From NCBI GenBank assembly GCA_013391845.1, contig CP058414.1:1102501-1166500 (forward strand): a stretch of 64,000 bases of DNA. Reading direction: 5' to 3'. A program made the position numbers and the translations under genes. Below, piece after piece: positions 29,494 through 39,317 of this stretch (within the stretch, counting starts at the first letter, position 1; each line of letters begins with the position of its first letter). The stretch is from Pseudoalteromonas shioyasakiensis. Lineage in GTDB: Bacteria; Pseudomonadota; Gammaproteobacteria; Enterobacterales; Alteromonadaceae. Below the pieces are notes generated by a model, which saw nothing but the letters and a program-made list of their open reading frames with translations, was not told the DNA's origin and did no database searches.

Positions 29494-31389
29494 ATGAGTA
29501 TTGAAATTAATGTACCAGATATCGGTGGCGATGAAGTTGAAGTAACCGAAATCCTTGTTAGCGTTGGCGATAAGGTTGAGGTTGACCAATCGTTACTAAC
29601 GGTTGAAGGCGACAAAGCATCAATGGAAGTACCTGCTGCACAAGCAGGTACGGTTAAAGAAATTAAAGTAGCTGAAGGTGATACAGTAACCACAGGTTCA
29701 CTTATCATGCTCTTCGAAGGTGAAGAGCAAGCTTCTGCACCTTCTGAAACAAAAGAAGCAGCTAAAGCAGAACCTGCTCAGCAATCTTCAGGTTCAGCTA
29801 CACAAGAAGTCGCTGTACCAGATATCGGCGATGATGAAGTTGAAGTAACTGAAATCATGGTTTCGGTAGGTGACACGGTTGAAGAAGAGCAATCTTTATT
29901 AAGCGTTGAAGGCGATAAAGCGTCAATGGAAGTACCAGCGCCAATCGCAGGGACTGTTAAAGAGATCAAAATCGCGACTGGCGATAAAGTAAAAACGGGC
30001 TCTTTAATCTTTGTGTTTGAAACTGCATCAAGTGGCTCAGAATCACCAGCTGCAGAATCACCAGCTGCAGAATCAGCTCCAGCTGAATCAAGCACTAAAG
30101 AAGTAAATGTGCCTGATATTGGTGGTGATGAAGTTGAAGTAACCGAAGTGATGGTTGCTGTTGGCGATAAGGTTGAAGAAGATCAATCAATCTTAAATGT
30201 TGAAGGCGATAAAGCATCAATGGAAGTACCTGCACCATTTGCCGGTACAGTTAAAGAAATCAAAGTAGCAGCAGGCGATAAAGTATCAACTGGCTCACTT
30301 ATCTTTGTATTTGAGGTAGCGGGTAGTGCACCCGCAGCAGCGGCACCTGCTCCTGCAAAAACTGAAGCAGCTCCTGCACCTGCAGCAAAAGCTGCACCGG
30401 CCGAGAAGCCTGCATCAGCACCGGCAAGCAACGAAGGTTTTGCAGATAACAAAGCCTATGCGCATGCATCGCCAGTTGTACGTCGTTTAGCGCGTGAGTT
30501 TGGTATTAACTTAGCAAACGTAAAAGGCACGGGTCGTAAGAATCGTGTTGTGAAAGAAGACGTACAAAACTACGTGAAAGACCTTGTGAAGAAAGTTGAA
30601 TCAGGTCAGCTTTCTGCAGGTAAAGGTAATGCTGGTGGCGGTGAGTTAGGTCTTATTCCTTGGCCGAAAGTAGACTTTGCTAAGTTTGGTGAGATCGAAG
30701 AGAAGAAACTTTCTCGTATTCAGAAGCTATCTGGTGCTAACTTGCACCGCAATTGGGTACAAATCCCACATGTTACACAGTTTGATGAAGCGGATATCAC
30801 AAGCCTAGAAGCATTCCGTAAAGAGCAAAATGCCCTTGCAGAGAAGAAAAAGCTAGGTGTTAAAATCACGCCGCTTGTGTTCGTAATGAAAGCTGCTGCG
30901 AAAGCACTTGCTGAATTCCCAACGTTTAACTCTTCTCTATCTGAAGACGGCGAAAGCTTAATCTTGAAGAAGTACATCAACATTGGTGTTGCAGTTGATA
31001 CGCCAAATGGCTTAGTTGTTCCTGTTTTCAAAGATGTTGATAAGAAAGGCATCATTGAGCTTTCTCGCGAATTGATGGATATTTCTAAGAAAGCACGTGA
31101 AGGCAAATTAACTTCATCTGATATGCAAGGCGGTTGTTTCACAATCTCAAGCCTCGGTGGTATCGGTGGTACAGCGTTCACACCAATTGTGAATGCGCCA
31201 GAAGTTGCTATCTTAGGTGTATCTAAATCAGAAATGAAGCCTAAGTGGAATGGCAAAGAGTTTGAGCCTAAATTAATGGTTCCATTATCAATGTCATACG
31301 ACCATAGGGTTATTGACGGTGCACTAGCGGCACGCTTTACTGTGACACTAGCAAGCTATATGAGCGATATCCGTCAATTGGTGATGTAA
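29494..31389 (+). CDS. aceF: Dihydrolipoamide acetyltransferase, E2 of pyruvate dehydrogenase
   Basis: A 631-residue core subunit with three tandem lipoyl domains (about 2-75, 107-180, 203-275), each with the lipoylated Lys in [10 protein letters not shown]. Ala/Pro-rich linkers join them. A peripheral-subunit-binding domain follows (about 325-362, [12 protein letters not shown]), then the acetyltransferase domain with the active-site SYDHRVIDG near the C terminus. It passes acetyl groups to CoA. A terminator follows, so lpdA may also have its own promoter. Confidence 0.97.
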   Translation: MSIEINVPDIGGDEVEVTEILVSVGDKVEVDQSLLTVEGDKASMEVPAAQAGTVKEIKVAEGDTVTTGSLIMLFEGEEQASAPSETKEAAKAEPAQQSSGSATQEVAVPDIGDDEVEVTEIMVSVGDTVEEEQSLLSVEGDKASMEVPAPIAGTVKEIKIATGDKVKTGSLIFVFETASSGSESPAAESPAAESAPAESSTKEVNVPDIGGDEVEVTEVMVAVGDKVEEDQSILNVEGDKASMEVPAPFAGTVKEIKVAAGDKVSTGSLIFVFEVAGSAPAAAAPAPAKTEAAPAPAAKAAPAEKPASAPASNEGFADNKAYAHASPVVRRLAREFGINLANVKGTGRKNRVVKEDVQNYVKDLVKKVESGQLSAGKGNAGGGELGLIPWPKVDFAKFGEIEEKKLSRIQKLSGANLHRNWVQIPHVTQFDEADITSLEAFRKEQNALAEKKKLGVKITPLVFVMKAAAKALAEFPTFNSSLSEDGESLILKKYINIGVAVDTPNGLVVPVFKDVDKKGIIELSRELMDISKKAREGKLTSSDMQGGCFTISSLGGIGGTAFTPIVNAPEVAILGVSKSEMKPKWNGKEFEPKLMVPLSMSYDHRVIDGALAARFTVTLASYMSDIRQLVM

Positions 31390-31412
31390 TCGTTTCATAA
31401 TTTATAAGAATC

Positions 31413-31446
31413 AAATCCCAGCAAGTTGTTTTTTGCTGGGATTTTT
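31413..31446 (+). terminator. Rho-independent terminator after aceF
   Basis: A 12-bp stem AAATCCCAGCAA / TTGCTGGGATTT with an 8-base loop ends in a T tract, 24 bp after the stop. Between here and lpdA a possible promoter (TTGCCA at 31469, AGATAT about 17 bp later) could give separate lpdA expression. Confidence 0.8.
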
Positions 31447-31577
31447 ACCATTGGCAATGATACAATCTTTGCCATAGAACAATCTTGGTATAGATATCTG
31501 CTCTCCCTTTCTGCCTTGCAGAAACATGGCAGTTAAACTTAAGGGCAGTGTCCCGTTCAAACATTTAAGGTAATAGC

Positions 31578-33002
31578 ATGAGCAACGAATTAAAAACTCA
31601 AGTTGTTGTACTAGGCGGTGGTCCTGGTGGTTATTCTGCGGCTTTCCGTGCTGCTGACTTGGGCTTAGAAGTTACATTAGTAGAATCTCGCAACACGTTA
31701 GGCGGTGTATGTCTAAATGTGGGTTGTATTCCTTCAAAAGCACTTTTACACGTAGCTAAAGTGATTGATGACGCAGCTGAAATGTCATCTCACGGCGTTA
31801 CTTTTGGTAAGCCTGAAATCGACCTAGACAAAATCCGTGATTGGAAAGAGTCTGTAATCGGCCAATTAACTGGCGGCCTAGACGGCATGGCTAAAATGCG
31901 TAAAGTGAAAGTAGTTAGCGGCTACGGTAAATTCACTGGTAGCAACACCCTTGCTGTTGAAGGTGAAGACGGTACAACAACGATCACTTTTGATAATGCT
32001 ATTATTGCCGCAGGTTCTCAACCTGTTAACTTACCTTTCATCCCTGAAGATGACCGTGTAATTGATTCAACGGGTGCTTTAGAGCTTAAAGACGTTCCTG
32101 AGAAACTACTTGTTTTAGGTGGTGGTATCATCGGTCTTGAGATGGGTACTGTATACCGTGCGCTAGGTTCTGAAATCGACGTAGTTGAGTTTGCTGATCA
32201 ATTAGTACCAGCAGCTGATAAAGACGTTATTAAGATTTACCAAAAATACGTTAAGAACAAGTTCAACGTAATGCTTTCTACTAAAGTTGTTGGTGTTGAA
32301 GCGAAAGAAGACGGTCTATACGTTTCATTCGAAGGTAAAAACGCACCGGCTGACGCAGTACGTTACGATAAAGTACTTGTTGCTGTGGGTCGTACACCTA
32401 ACGGTAAATTACTTGACGCAGACAAAGCGGGCGTTAACGTTGATGAGCGTGGTTTCATTAATGTTGATAAACAGCTTAAAACAAACGTTGATCACATCTT
32501 CGCTATCGGTGATATCGTTGGTCAACCAATGCTTGCGCACAAAGCGGTTCATGAAGCTCACGTTGCTGCAGAAGTTATCTCTGGCCAGAAACATTTCTTC
32601 GATCCTAAGTGCATTCCTTCAATCGCATACACAGATCCTGAAATTGCATGGGTTGGTGTAACTGAGAAAGAAGCTAAAGAGCAAGGTTTAAGCATCGAAA
32701 CTGCAGTATTCCCTTGGGCTGCTTCTGGTCGTGCGATTGCTTCTGCACGTACTGAAGGTCAAACTAAGCTAATCTTCGATAAAGACTCAGGTCGTGTTAT
32801 CGGTGGTGCTATGGTTGGTATCAACGCAGGTGAAATGTTAGGCGAAATCGGCCTAGCAGTTGAAATGGGCGCAGACGGTGAAGACCTAGCGTTAACTATT
32901 CACGCTCACCCAACGTTAAACGAATCAATCGGTCTAGCTGCTGAAATCTTCGAAGGTTCAATCACTGACCTTCCAAATAAAAAAGCAGTTAAAAAGAAGT
33001 AA
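31578..33002 (+). CDS. lpdA: Dihydrolipoyl dehydrogenase (E3)
   Basis: A 474-residue flavoprotein that reoxidises the lipoyl groups of pyruvate and 2-oxoglutarate dehydrogenases with NAD. The FAD motif GGGPGGY is at 13-19. The redox pair is in GGVCLNVGCIPSK, a second nucleotide fold GGGIIGLE follows, and the C-terminal catalytic HAHPTLNES is intact. It closes the pdhR-aceEF-lpdA cluster. Confidence 0.97.
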   Translation: MSNELKTQVVVLGGGPGGYSAAFRAADLGLEVTLVESRNTLGGVCLNVGCIPSKALLHVAKVIDDAAEMSSHGVTFGKPEIDLDKIRDWKESVIGQLTGGLDGMAKMRKVKVVSGYGKFTGSNTLAVEGEDGTTTITFDNAIIAAGSQPVNLPFIPEDDRVIDSTGALELKDVPEKLLVLGGGIIGLEMGTVYRALGSEIDVVEFADQLVPAADKDVIKIYQKYVKNKFNVMLSTKVVGVEAKEDGLYVSFEGKNAPADAVRYDKVLVAVGRTPNGKLLDADKAGVNVDERGFINVDKQLKTNVDHIFAIGDIVGQPMLAHKAVHEAHVAAEVISGQKHFFDPKCIPSIAYTDPEIAWVGVTEKEAKEQGLSIETAVFPWAASGRAIASARTEGQTKLIFDKDSGRVIGGAMVGINAGEMLGEIGLAVEMGADGEDLALTIHAHPTLNESIGLAAEIFEGSITDLPNKKAVKKK

Positions 33003-33023
33003 GTTCTTTTGACGAATAGCTTA

Positions 33024-33049
33024 AAAACCCAGCTTCTGCTGGGTTTTTT
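33024..33049 (+). terminator. Rho-independent terminator of lpdA
   Basis: Stem AAAACCCAGC / GCTGGGTTTT with a TTCT loop and a T tract, 21 bp past the stop. Confidence 0.88.
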
Positions 33050-33144
33050 GTTTTAGTTTAGAGCTAAAACAAACCACTCAGATTAATATCTATTCCCCTT
33101 ATTTTTAGCTACAATACGCGCCGTTCAATTTTCTGGTAAATACA

Positions 33145-33834
33145 GTGGCTACTATCTCAAATAACTCCGTGTTAGTACTTCGTGCTTTACAAATGGCTGA
33201 GTCTCGTCGTGAATTTAAAGCGCGAGGAGCTAAATTAACGCGTTGTGAGCGCTGTTTATTAGCTGAGCATTATTGTATCTGCGAAGGGGTAGAGCAGGCT
33301 GAGTGTGAATCGGCGGTCTGCTTACTTATGTATCACAATGAGAGTTTTAAGCCATCAAATACTGGGCGTTTAATTGCTGAGATCGTTCCAGATAACCACG
33401 CTTTTAAATGGGATAGAACGAACCCAGATGATGCTTTGTTAAGCTTGTTGGCAGATCCACAGTATCAGCCCATGGTTATTTTTCCTGCTAGTGATGTTGA
33501 AGATGAAACCCGTGTGATCACTGAAGTAGTGCCTGAGGACGGTAAACGTCCATTGTTTATCTTTTTAGACGGTACATGGCGCGAAGCAAAGAAAATGATC
33601 CGTAAAAGCCCTTATCTAGATAACTTACCTGTGCTTTCTATTACGCCTGAAAAGCTCTCAGATTATCGATTGCGTGTTGCCCCACATGAGCATCAATTAG
33701 GCACCGCTGAGGTTGCTATTATGGTGCTTGCGCTAGCTGGTGAAATGGATGCTACGAAAAAGCTAGAGGAACATTTTTTTAAGTTCAGAGATGCATACTT
33801 GCTTGGTAAGAGAAATAAAGGGCGTCCAGAGTAG
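33145..33834 (+). CDS. tapT: tRNA-uridine aminocarboxypropyltransferase (DTW domain)
   Basis: A 229-residue DTW-domain protein that lines up along its length with E. coli TapT (YfiP), which makes acp3U at position 47 of tRNAs. The signature DGTWREAKKM is present, along with the N-terminal Cys cluster (CERCLLAEHYCIC), a likely zinc site, and KPSNTGRLIAE. The start is GTG at 33145. Its 3' end faces the csrB-like RNA transcribed from the other strand. Confidence 0.9.
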   Translation: MATISNNSVLVLRALQMAESRREFKARGAKLTRCERCLLAEHYCICEGVEQAECESAVCLLMYHNESFKPSNTGRLIAEIVPDNHAFKWDRTNPDDALLSLLADPQYQPMVIFPASDVEDETRVITEVVPEDGKRPLFIFLDGTWREAKKMIRKSPYLDNLPVLSITPEKLSDYRLRVAPHEHQLGTAEVAIMVLALAGEMDATKKLEEHFFKFRDAYLLGKRNKGRPE

Positions 33835-33845
33835 TTCCTTTTGGA

Positions 33846-33880
33846 TAAAAGAAAAGCGCGAACTATCTCTAGTCGCGCTT
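33846..33880 (-). terminator. Terminator of the CsrB-like RNA
   Basis: On the minus strand: stem AAGCGCGA / TCGCGCTT with an 11-nt loop, then TTCTTTT. Confidence 0.85.
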
Positions 33881-34327
33881 GCGGAATCTTCTTAATTTTT
33901 TGCATCCTGCAATTGAATCTAATCAACTCCCTAAACTTTGCCACTCCATGCGATTACACTTTACTTATTGGTTCTGTGTAATATAAGGCAATCCCGCCTT
34001 GTTTCCTTGTAAGTCCATTACATCCTTGCTGGTAATTACTTTACCCTTCCCTTACGTGTCATCCAGACACTATCCCTTTATTTGCAAATCCGTTGCGATG
34101 CCCTAACGGCCTGTCCTTTGTTCCACTTTTTTAACTTCCTGTATAACAACATCCTGCTGTTATTCCATTCCACATCATCCTGATGCTGTCCGTAGGTTGT
34201 CACTCCTTTGCGTTACTCTTCCTGAGCCTGTCCTTAATTCCTTATTCTCCAAATGAACCTTATTCCGCGGTTTTATGAGTAATGCTTCCTTATCCATCTA
34301 CTCATTAAGCTTCTTGCTTAGTTGATG
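33846..34327 (-). ncRNA. csrB: CsrB-family regulatory RNA
   Basis: This gap between tapT and the iron transporter holds no credible gene. Read on the minus strand it carries about 27 GGA trinucleotides in roughly 430 nt, many in the CsrA-binding context CAGGATG, CAAGGATG or CAGGAAG (for example at 33903-33909, 34021-34027, 34151-34157, 34177-34183). It ends in a strong hairpin with a T tract (33846-33880), and a TATAAT element lies at 34339-34334. CsrB RNAs bind many copies of CsrA and release its mRNA targets. The 5' end is estimated from the -10 element. At about 480 nt it is longer than E. coli CsrB. Confidence 0.88.
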
Positions 34328-34333
34328 TAAGTA

Positions 34334-34376
34334 ATTATAGAGAAATGGTCAAAGCTGAGTAGGTCAAAATCCTACT
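34334..34376 (-). promoter_or_regulatory. csrB promoter with a GacA/UvrY-like palindrome
   Basis: A -10 TATAAT reads on the minus strand at 34339-34334; no good -35 lies 17 bp away, as expected for an activated promoter. A perfect 6-bp inverted repeat AGTAGG-N7-CCTACT occurs at 34358-34376. It is similar in size to the TGTAAG-N6-CTTACA box of GacA/UvrY, but its match is only partial. Confidence 0.5.
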
Positions 34377-34586
34377 TAATCTATTGGTTATTTTATTGTC
34401 ATTTAATATATATTATTAAATTTCAATTGGTTATGTGTTTTTGGGCAGTGTTTTCTGGTGCTTTTTACTCAATTGCTGCCATATAGGTGAGACATCTCTT
34501 ACATGTAAATTCCTAAATGGCAGCTAGGTTGATTGAAATATGAGTTTAAACGGGTGCACTTTGCGCTAACTCTAGGTAAAATATTT

Positions 34587-34604
34587 TGATAATTGTTATT
34601 ATTT
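34587..34604 (+). promoter_or_regulatory. Putative Fur box upstream of the iron transporter
   Basis: TTGATAATTGTTATTATT resembles the Fur consensus (GATAAT ... ATTATC) and ends 12 bp before the start codon at 34617. Repression by Fur with iron would fit the genes downstream. Confidence 0.6.
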
Positions 34605-34616
34605 AGGTGCTATAAA

Positions 34617-35621
34617 ATGAAGAAAACAGCCTTAGTATTAGTTAGCGCATTATTGAGCGTGCCGGCATTTGCTGCAGACGTAGTAAATATTTACTCGTTT
34701 CGCCAGCCATTCTTAATTCAGCCTATTTTGGATGATTTCACTAAGCAAACTGGCATTAAAACTAATGTGGTATTTGCGAAAAAAGGTCTGATTGAGCGTG
34801 TAAAGCGTGAAGGCAAGCACAGTAAAGCTGATTTAGTATTAACCTCAAATTTTAGTGCACTTATTCAATTAGAAGATTTAGGTTTAACACAATCAATTAA
34901 TAGTGATGTGGTAAATGCGAATGTGCCAAGCACCTTTCGCGATGCAGATGGTCAGTGGATAGCGCTTACTAAACGTGTACGTAATGTATACTCTGCAAAA
35001 GAGCGTATTGGTGCTCTTTCTGAGTTAACATATGAAGATTTAGCCGATCCAAAGTACAAAGGCAAAATTTGCACGCGCTCAGGCAAACACCCATACAATT
35101 TAGGTTTAGTTGCTTCGATGGTTGCTCACCATGGCGAAGTAAAAACTAAGCAATGGTTAGAAGGTGTTAAAGCTAATTTAGCGCGTAAGCCGCAAGGTAA
35201 TGACAGAGCGCAAGTAAAAGCTGTAAAAGAAGGCTTATGTGATTTGGCGTTAGGCAACAGCTACTATTTCGGTAAAATGCTGCAAGATGAGCAGCAAAAG
35301 TCTTGGGCAGAAGCTGTTTATATTAACTTCCCTAATCAAACTAACCGTGGTTCTCATATTAACGTATCGGGCGTTGTTATGACCCGTTACGCTAAAAACC
35401 CTGAAAATGCCTTGAAACTGATTGAGTATATGACCGACAATAAGGCGCAAAATATGTATGCTTCAGTTAATATGGAATACCCAGTAAAGCAAGGGGTTGC
35501 ATTATCTGAGATGGTTGCATCATGGGGGGAATTTAAAGAAGACAGTCTTCCTCTTGATGAGATCAGCAAATATCGCCCTGTGGCACTGAAGCTAATTGAC
35601 GAAGTAAAATTTGATTTATAA
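34617..35621 (+). CDS. Iron(III) ABC transporter, periplasmic substrate-binding protein (FbpA/FutA family)
   Basis: A 334-residue exported protein: signal peptide with likely cleavage after AFA (about residue 20), then a two-lobed binding fold beginning VVNIYSFRQPF. The tyrosine-rich C-terminal half (GNSYYFGKML) would supply ferric-iron ligands. The start at 34617 follows an AGGTG motif; an in-frame upstream start eight codons earlier is rejected because it disrupts the signal peptide. It heads a three-gene transporter, with a Fur-like box upstream. Confidence 0.93.
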   Translation: MKKTALVLVSALLSVPAFAADVVNIYSFRQPFLIQPILDDFTKQTGIKTNVVFAKKGLIERVKREGKHSKADLVLTSNFSALIQLEDLGLTQSINSDVVNANVPSTFRDADGQWIALTKRVRNVYSAKERIGALSELTYEDLADPKYKGKICTRSGKHPYNLGLVASMVAHHGEVKTKQWLEGVKANLARKPQGNDRAQVKAVKEGLCDLALGNSYYFGKMLQDEQQKSWAEAVYINFPNQTNRGSHINVSGVVMTRYAKNPENALKLIEYMTDNKAQNMYASVNMEYPVKQGVALSEMVASWGEFKEDSLPLDEISKYRPVALKLIDEVKFDL

Positions 35622-35640
35622 CGAGAACACACCTCGTTTT

Positions 35641-35671
35641 ATAAAAGCTGTTTTTTAACAGCTTTTATTTT
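35641..35671 (+). terminator. Hairpin between the binding-protein and permease genes
   Basis: A perfect 12-bp inverted repeat ATAAAAGCTGTT / AACAGCTTTTAT with a TTTT loop, followed by T-rich sequence. It probably causes partial termination so that the binding protein is made in excess over the permease. Confidence 0.7.
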
Positions 35672-35690
35672 ATCTGGTATTAATCCACTT

Positions 35691-37325
35691 ATGCATGTGA
35701 AGTTTTCGCTGTCGCGTTGGCAGCTTATAGCCTGGCTTATTGGCCTGTTGCTTGTTACGCCATTAGGCTTTTTGTTATTTGAATCTCTGCAAGGGGATTC
35801 AGACGTATTTCAGCACCTATTTGACACGGTGCTTTGGGATTATACCCGTAATACGCTATTACTCATTGTCGGAGTGGGACTATTAAGCTGCGTTATTGCT
35901 TTACCGTTAGCTTGGTTAACTGCATATTGTGATTTTCCGGGACGTAAGCAGTTTGAGTGGGCTTTAATGCTGCCATTAGCAATGCCAACGTACCTCATAG
36001 CTTATGTGTATACTGACTTACTTGATTATGCTGGGCCAATTCAAATAGCGCTAAGAGAGTGGTTTGGTTGGCAATCACCAGATGATTATTGGTTTTTTGA
36101 TATTCGTACGTTAACCGGGGCCATTATTATGATTGCTCTGGTACTCTATCCATACTTATTCCTTATTTTTAAAACAGCGCTTAGAGAGCAGTCTTTTAAA
36201 TTAGTACAAGCTAGTCAGTTGATGGGGTTATCGCCATTTAAAAGTTTCTTAAGAGTTAGTTTGCCCCTTGGTCGAGGGGCTATTGTGGCAGGAATAACAT
36301 TAATCAGCATGGAAGCAATGGCTGACTTTGCCACCGTTAATTATTTTGCGGTGAGTACATTAACGACTGCTGTTTACGATACTTGGCTTGGCTATTACTC
36401 ATTGACGGCTGCAGCGAAAATCTCTGGCATTATGCTACTCATTTTGTTTTTAACCATCATGGTGGAGCGCTTTAGCCGACGTAATCAAGCTGTATATGAA
36501 CGTCAGTCAAGTATCAACAGCGCAACATTATATCGCTTAAAAGGCTGGGCTGCATGGGCTGCAAGCTTAGCTTGCATGTTAGTTCTGTTACTTGCTTTTA
36601 TACTGCCTGTAGGGGTGTTAATTAAGTACGCCATTGCGTATTCCGATGAAGCATGGAATGGGGCATTTTTTAATTACGCTTGGCAGAGTTTTAAAGTCGC
36701 TGTTGTGGTGAGTATTGCAACCATCCTATTGAGCTTGTTGGTATTGTTTTATCAGCGAATTGCTAAACAAGCTTACTCTTTACTTCCTGGACGTTTAGCT
36801 AGTACAGGTTATGCCTTGCCAGGTACAGTGTTGGCCATTGCCGTATTACTCCCATTAACTCAGCTAGATGATGCATTAAATAACTGGCTTGAGCCTTTTG
36901 GTTTATCGCCTGGGTTACTTTTGAGTGGCACTTTATTTGCCATGATCTTTGCTTATGTTGTGCGTTTTTATGCAATTGCGCATGGTGCGCTTGAAAGTAG
37001 CTTTCTGCGTATTAGTCCATCGCTAGATATGGCTAGTCAATCAATGGGCAAAGGACCATTACAAACCTTATGGCGGGTACATTTACCGTTGTTAAAACGA
37101 GGGATTCTTACTGCTGGTTTGTTAGTATTTATTGAGTGCATGAAAGAGTTGCCAGCAGCTTTATTACTTAGGCCTTTTAATTTTGAAACGCTTGCGACCC
37201 ATGTTTTTCAGTATGTTAGTGATGAGCAGTTAGAGCTTGCGTCTATTTCAGCTTTGTTTATCGTGTTAGTTGGGTTAATTCCTTTGTATTTCGTTAATCG
37301 TTCGATGGAGCAAAATCACTCATGA
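35691..37325 (+). CDS. Iron(III) ABC transporter permease (FbpB family)
   Basis: A 544-residue inner-membrane permease made of two fused BPD-type transmembrane halves (about 15-270 and 290-540), twelve predicted helices in all. Each half has an EAA-like loop to contact the ATPase (LVQASQLMGLSPFKSFLRV and ASQSMGKGPLQTLWRV). Its last 4 bases overlap the next gene, so translation is coupled to the ATPase. Confidence 0.93.
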   Translation: MHVKFSLSRWQLIAWLIGLLLVTPLGFLLFESLQGDSDVFQHLFDTVLWDYTRNTLLLIVGVGLLSCVIALPLAWLTAYCDFPGRKQFEWALMLPLAMPTYLIAYVYTDLLDYAGPIQIALREWFGWQSPDDYWFFDIRTLTGAIIMIALVLYPYLFLIFKTALREQSFKLVQASQLMGLSPFKSFLRVSLPLGRGAIVAGITLISMEAMADFATVNYFAVSTLTTAVYDTWLGYYSLTAAAKISGIMLLILFLTIMVERFSRRNQAVYERQSSINSATLYRLKGWAAWAASLACMLVLLLAFILPVGVLIKYAIAYSDEAWNGAFFNYAWQSFKVAVVVSIATILLSLLVLFYQRIAKQAYSLLPGRLASTGYALPGTVLAIAVLLPLTQLDDALNNWLEPFGLSPGLLLSGTLFAMIFAYVVRFYAIAHGALESSFLRISPSLDMASQSMGKGPLQTLWRVHLPLLKRGILTAGLLVFIECMKELPAALLLRPFNFETLATHVFQYVSDEQLELASISALFIVLVGLIPLYFVNRSMEQNHS

Positions 37326-38365
37326 GTCATTTGATAATTCAAGACCTAGCTTATCAGTATAATGGCACTAAGGTGTTGAGTGAACTCAATCTTAATGTTG
37401 AGCAAGATGAAATTGTTTGTTTGCTTGGCGCAAGTGGCTGTGGCAAAACCACCACCTTAAAGGCAATCGCGGGGATTTTACAGCCCGAGCAAGGCTATAT
37501 GAGCATAGATTCAAATGTGGTCAATGATAGCGGACTATTTGTTGCACCTGAAAAACGTAATATCGGCATGATGTTTCAAGACTATGCGTTATTCCCTCAT
37601 CTAACGGTTAGTGACAACATTGCGTTTGGCCTCAGTAATATGAGCAAAGCACAAAAGCGTGAGCGCGTGGACGAAATGCTCAGCCTTGTTAAATTAGATG
37701 GTTGTGCTGGACGTTACCCTCATCAACTTTCAGGTGGTCAGCAGCAACGAGTCGCGATTGCTCGTGCTCTTGCTTATAAGCCAAGCTTATTATTACTTGA
37801 TGAGCCATTTTCGAATATTGACACACAAGTACGCTTTGAGCTTATTGCAGATATACGTCGCATTATTAAAGATCAGCAGGTATCTGCGGTATTTGTTACC
37901 CACTCGAAGGAAGAAGCTTTCGCCTTTGCCGACACGCTTGCGGTTATGCATGGTGGAAAAATCGCCCAACAGGGCTCCGCGGAGCAGTTATTTAGCCAAC
38001 CTAACTCAAAGGTGGTTGCAGAGTTTCTTGGTACGGGCATATACTTAACGGCGAAAGTATTAACGCCAACTGAATACGAAACGGCGTTTGGTGTGGTTCA
38101 CTCATTGACGGCGAACAATGTAGATTGTCAGCAAGGTCAAGTGTACATAAGACCGCACTATATTCAGTTGTGCGAAGCTGCTCACAGTGACGCAAACAGT
38201 TTAACAATCTTGCAAAGACGCTTTATCGGTACGCGTTATGTGTATCGTATCAATATTGCAGGGCAAGAGTGTGAAGTTGCCGCAGAGCAAGATCGCGTGT
38301 TAGCTGTTGAGCAGCCTGTAAAAATAAAAATAATGCCGCACACAGTCAATTTTTTTCATGATTAA
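37322..38365 (+). CDS. Iron(III) ABC transporter ATP-binding protein (FbpC family)
   Basis: A 347-residue ATPase. Walker A reads GASGCGKT (36-43), the signature LSGGQQQR, Walker B LLLLDEPFSNID and the switch His in FVTHSKEE. The C-terminal part (about 240-345) is a TOBE-like regulatory domain. It powers the transporter encoded by the two genes before it. Confidence 0.94.
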   Translation: MSHLIIQDLAYQYNGTKVLSELNLNVEQDEIVCLLGASGCGKTTTLKAIAGILQPEQGYMSIDSNVVNDSGLFVAPEKRNIGMMFQDYALFPHLTVSDNIAFGLSNMSKAQKRERVDEMLSLVKLDGCAGRYPHQLSGGQQQRVAIARALAYKPSLLLLDEPFSNIDTQVRFELIADIRRIIKDQQVSAVFVTHSKEEAFAFADTLAVMHGGKIAQQGSAEQLFSQPNSKVVAEFLGTGIYLTAKVLTPTEYETAFGVVHSLTANNVDCQQGQVYIRPHYIQLCEAAHSDANSLTILQRRFIGTRYVYRINIAGQECEVAAEQDRVLAVEQPVKIKIMPHTVNFFHD

Positions 38366-38417
38366 TCAATCTTGAATCCTTGGCTAGGTGCAAATAACGA
38401 GAAGCTAAGGATTCACT

Positions 38418-39317
38418 ATGGCGCAAGCGCAATCTGGGATTTGTGCTGAAGCAAACTTACATGGTTTGCACCTGTTTTTTAATGTTTACGATGGCCATGA
38501 TGAGTCATTACGTAAAAAACTAAAACGCGTCAGCGTTATTCAAGATGAGTTTGCAGATCAGTTCTCTGAAGCCATGCTGTCGTGCGTGGTTGCCCTTGGT
38601 GCTCAGTATTGGCCGCATATCCTGCCCGAATTTATTCCAAGTCAATTACAAAGCTTTCCTAATGTGACTCATAGTGAGCATGTGATCAGTGCACAGCCTT
38701 TTGACTTGTTTGTACAAATTCGCTCAGACCGCGAAGATGTAAACCATCTATTTGCTCTGCAAATTCTAAAGTTATTAACACCGGATGTAGAGCTGGTGGA
38801 GCAGGTACGTAATTTTCGGTTTTTAGATGGGCGTGATTTTAATGGCTTTATTTATGCTGGTGATACCCCTCATGGTCGTCAAAAGCGTAGCACGGCTCTT
38901 ATCAACAAACCGGGGCACTTTGAAGACCAAGGCAGCTATATTCATGTGCAGCGTTTTGTGCATGACTTGAGTGTCTGGCAGCATTTGTCGTTGTTCGAGC
39001 AAGAACAAATCATGGGGCGTACGCGTCTTGATAATACCTTGATTGTGCCTGCTGTAGAAACTAGTCATGCGGTTCGCAGTGAACTAAAAGATGAGCACGG
39101 TCAGCCACTATTACTTAATCAAAGCATGCCATTTGGTGATGTGCATAAACAGGGGATTTTGATGGTTTCGTGTGCGGCGCAAGGGGATGCGTTTGAGCAG
39201 GTATTAAAGAGCCGGTTAGGGCAGGGCGATTGCTATGATCATTGGCTCGATTTTACTCAAGCCGATATGGGATCTGCGTTTTTCGCCCCGTCAGTAAACT
39301 TTTTAAAGCAGCTTTAA
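38418..39317 (+). CDS. Dyp-type peroxidase
   Basis: A 299-residue haem peroxidase of the YfeX-like dye-decolorising family. The distal aspartate motif is FLDGRD (GxxDG-type), the likely proximal haem-ligand His is in ETSHAVRS, and QSMPFGD resembles the distal Arg/Tyr region of the family. There is no signal peptide. It lies 52 bp after the iron transporter in the same direction and overlaps the argR stop by 4 bp. Proposed roles for relatives include oxidant defence and haem iron release; neither is shown here. Confidence 0.9.
   Translation: MAQAQSGICAEANLHGLHLFFNVYDGHDESLRKKLKRVSVIQDEFADQFSEAMLSCVVALGAQYWPHILPEFIPSQLQSFPNVTHSEHVISAQPFDLFVQIRSDREDVNHLFALQILKLLTPDVELVEQVRNFRFLDGRDFNGFIYAGDTPHGRQKRSTALINKPGHFEDQGSYIHVQRFVHDLSVWQHLSLFEQEQIMGRTRLDNTLIVPAVETSHAVRSELKDEHGQPLLLNQSMPFGDVHKQGILMVSCAAQGDAFEQVLKSRLGQGDCYDHWLDFTQADMGSAFFAPSVNFLKQL

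Noticed and set aside
29361-31256. Long minus-strand frames opposite aceF
   Set aside because: They are caused by the codon bias and Ala/Pro repeats of aceF; no ribosome-binding sites or recognisable domains.
33693-33944. An 83-codon minus-strand frame overlapping tapT
   Set aside because: It runs through the CsrB terminator and the antisense of tapT, and has no family signature.
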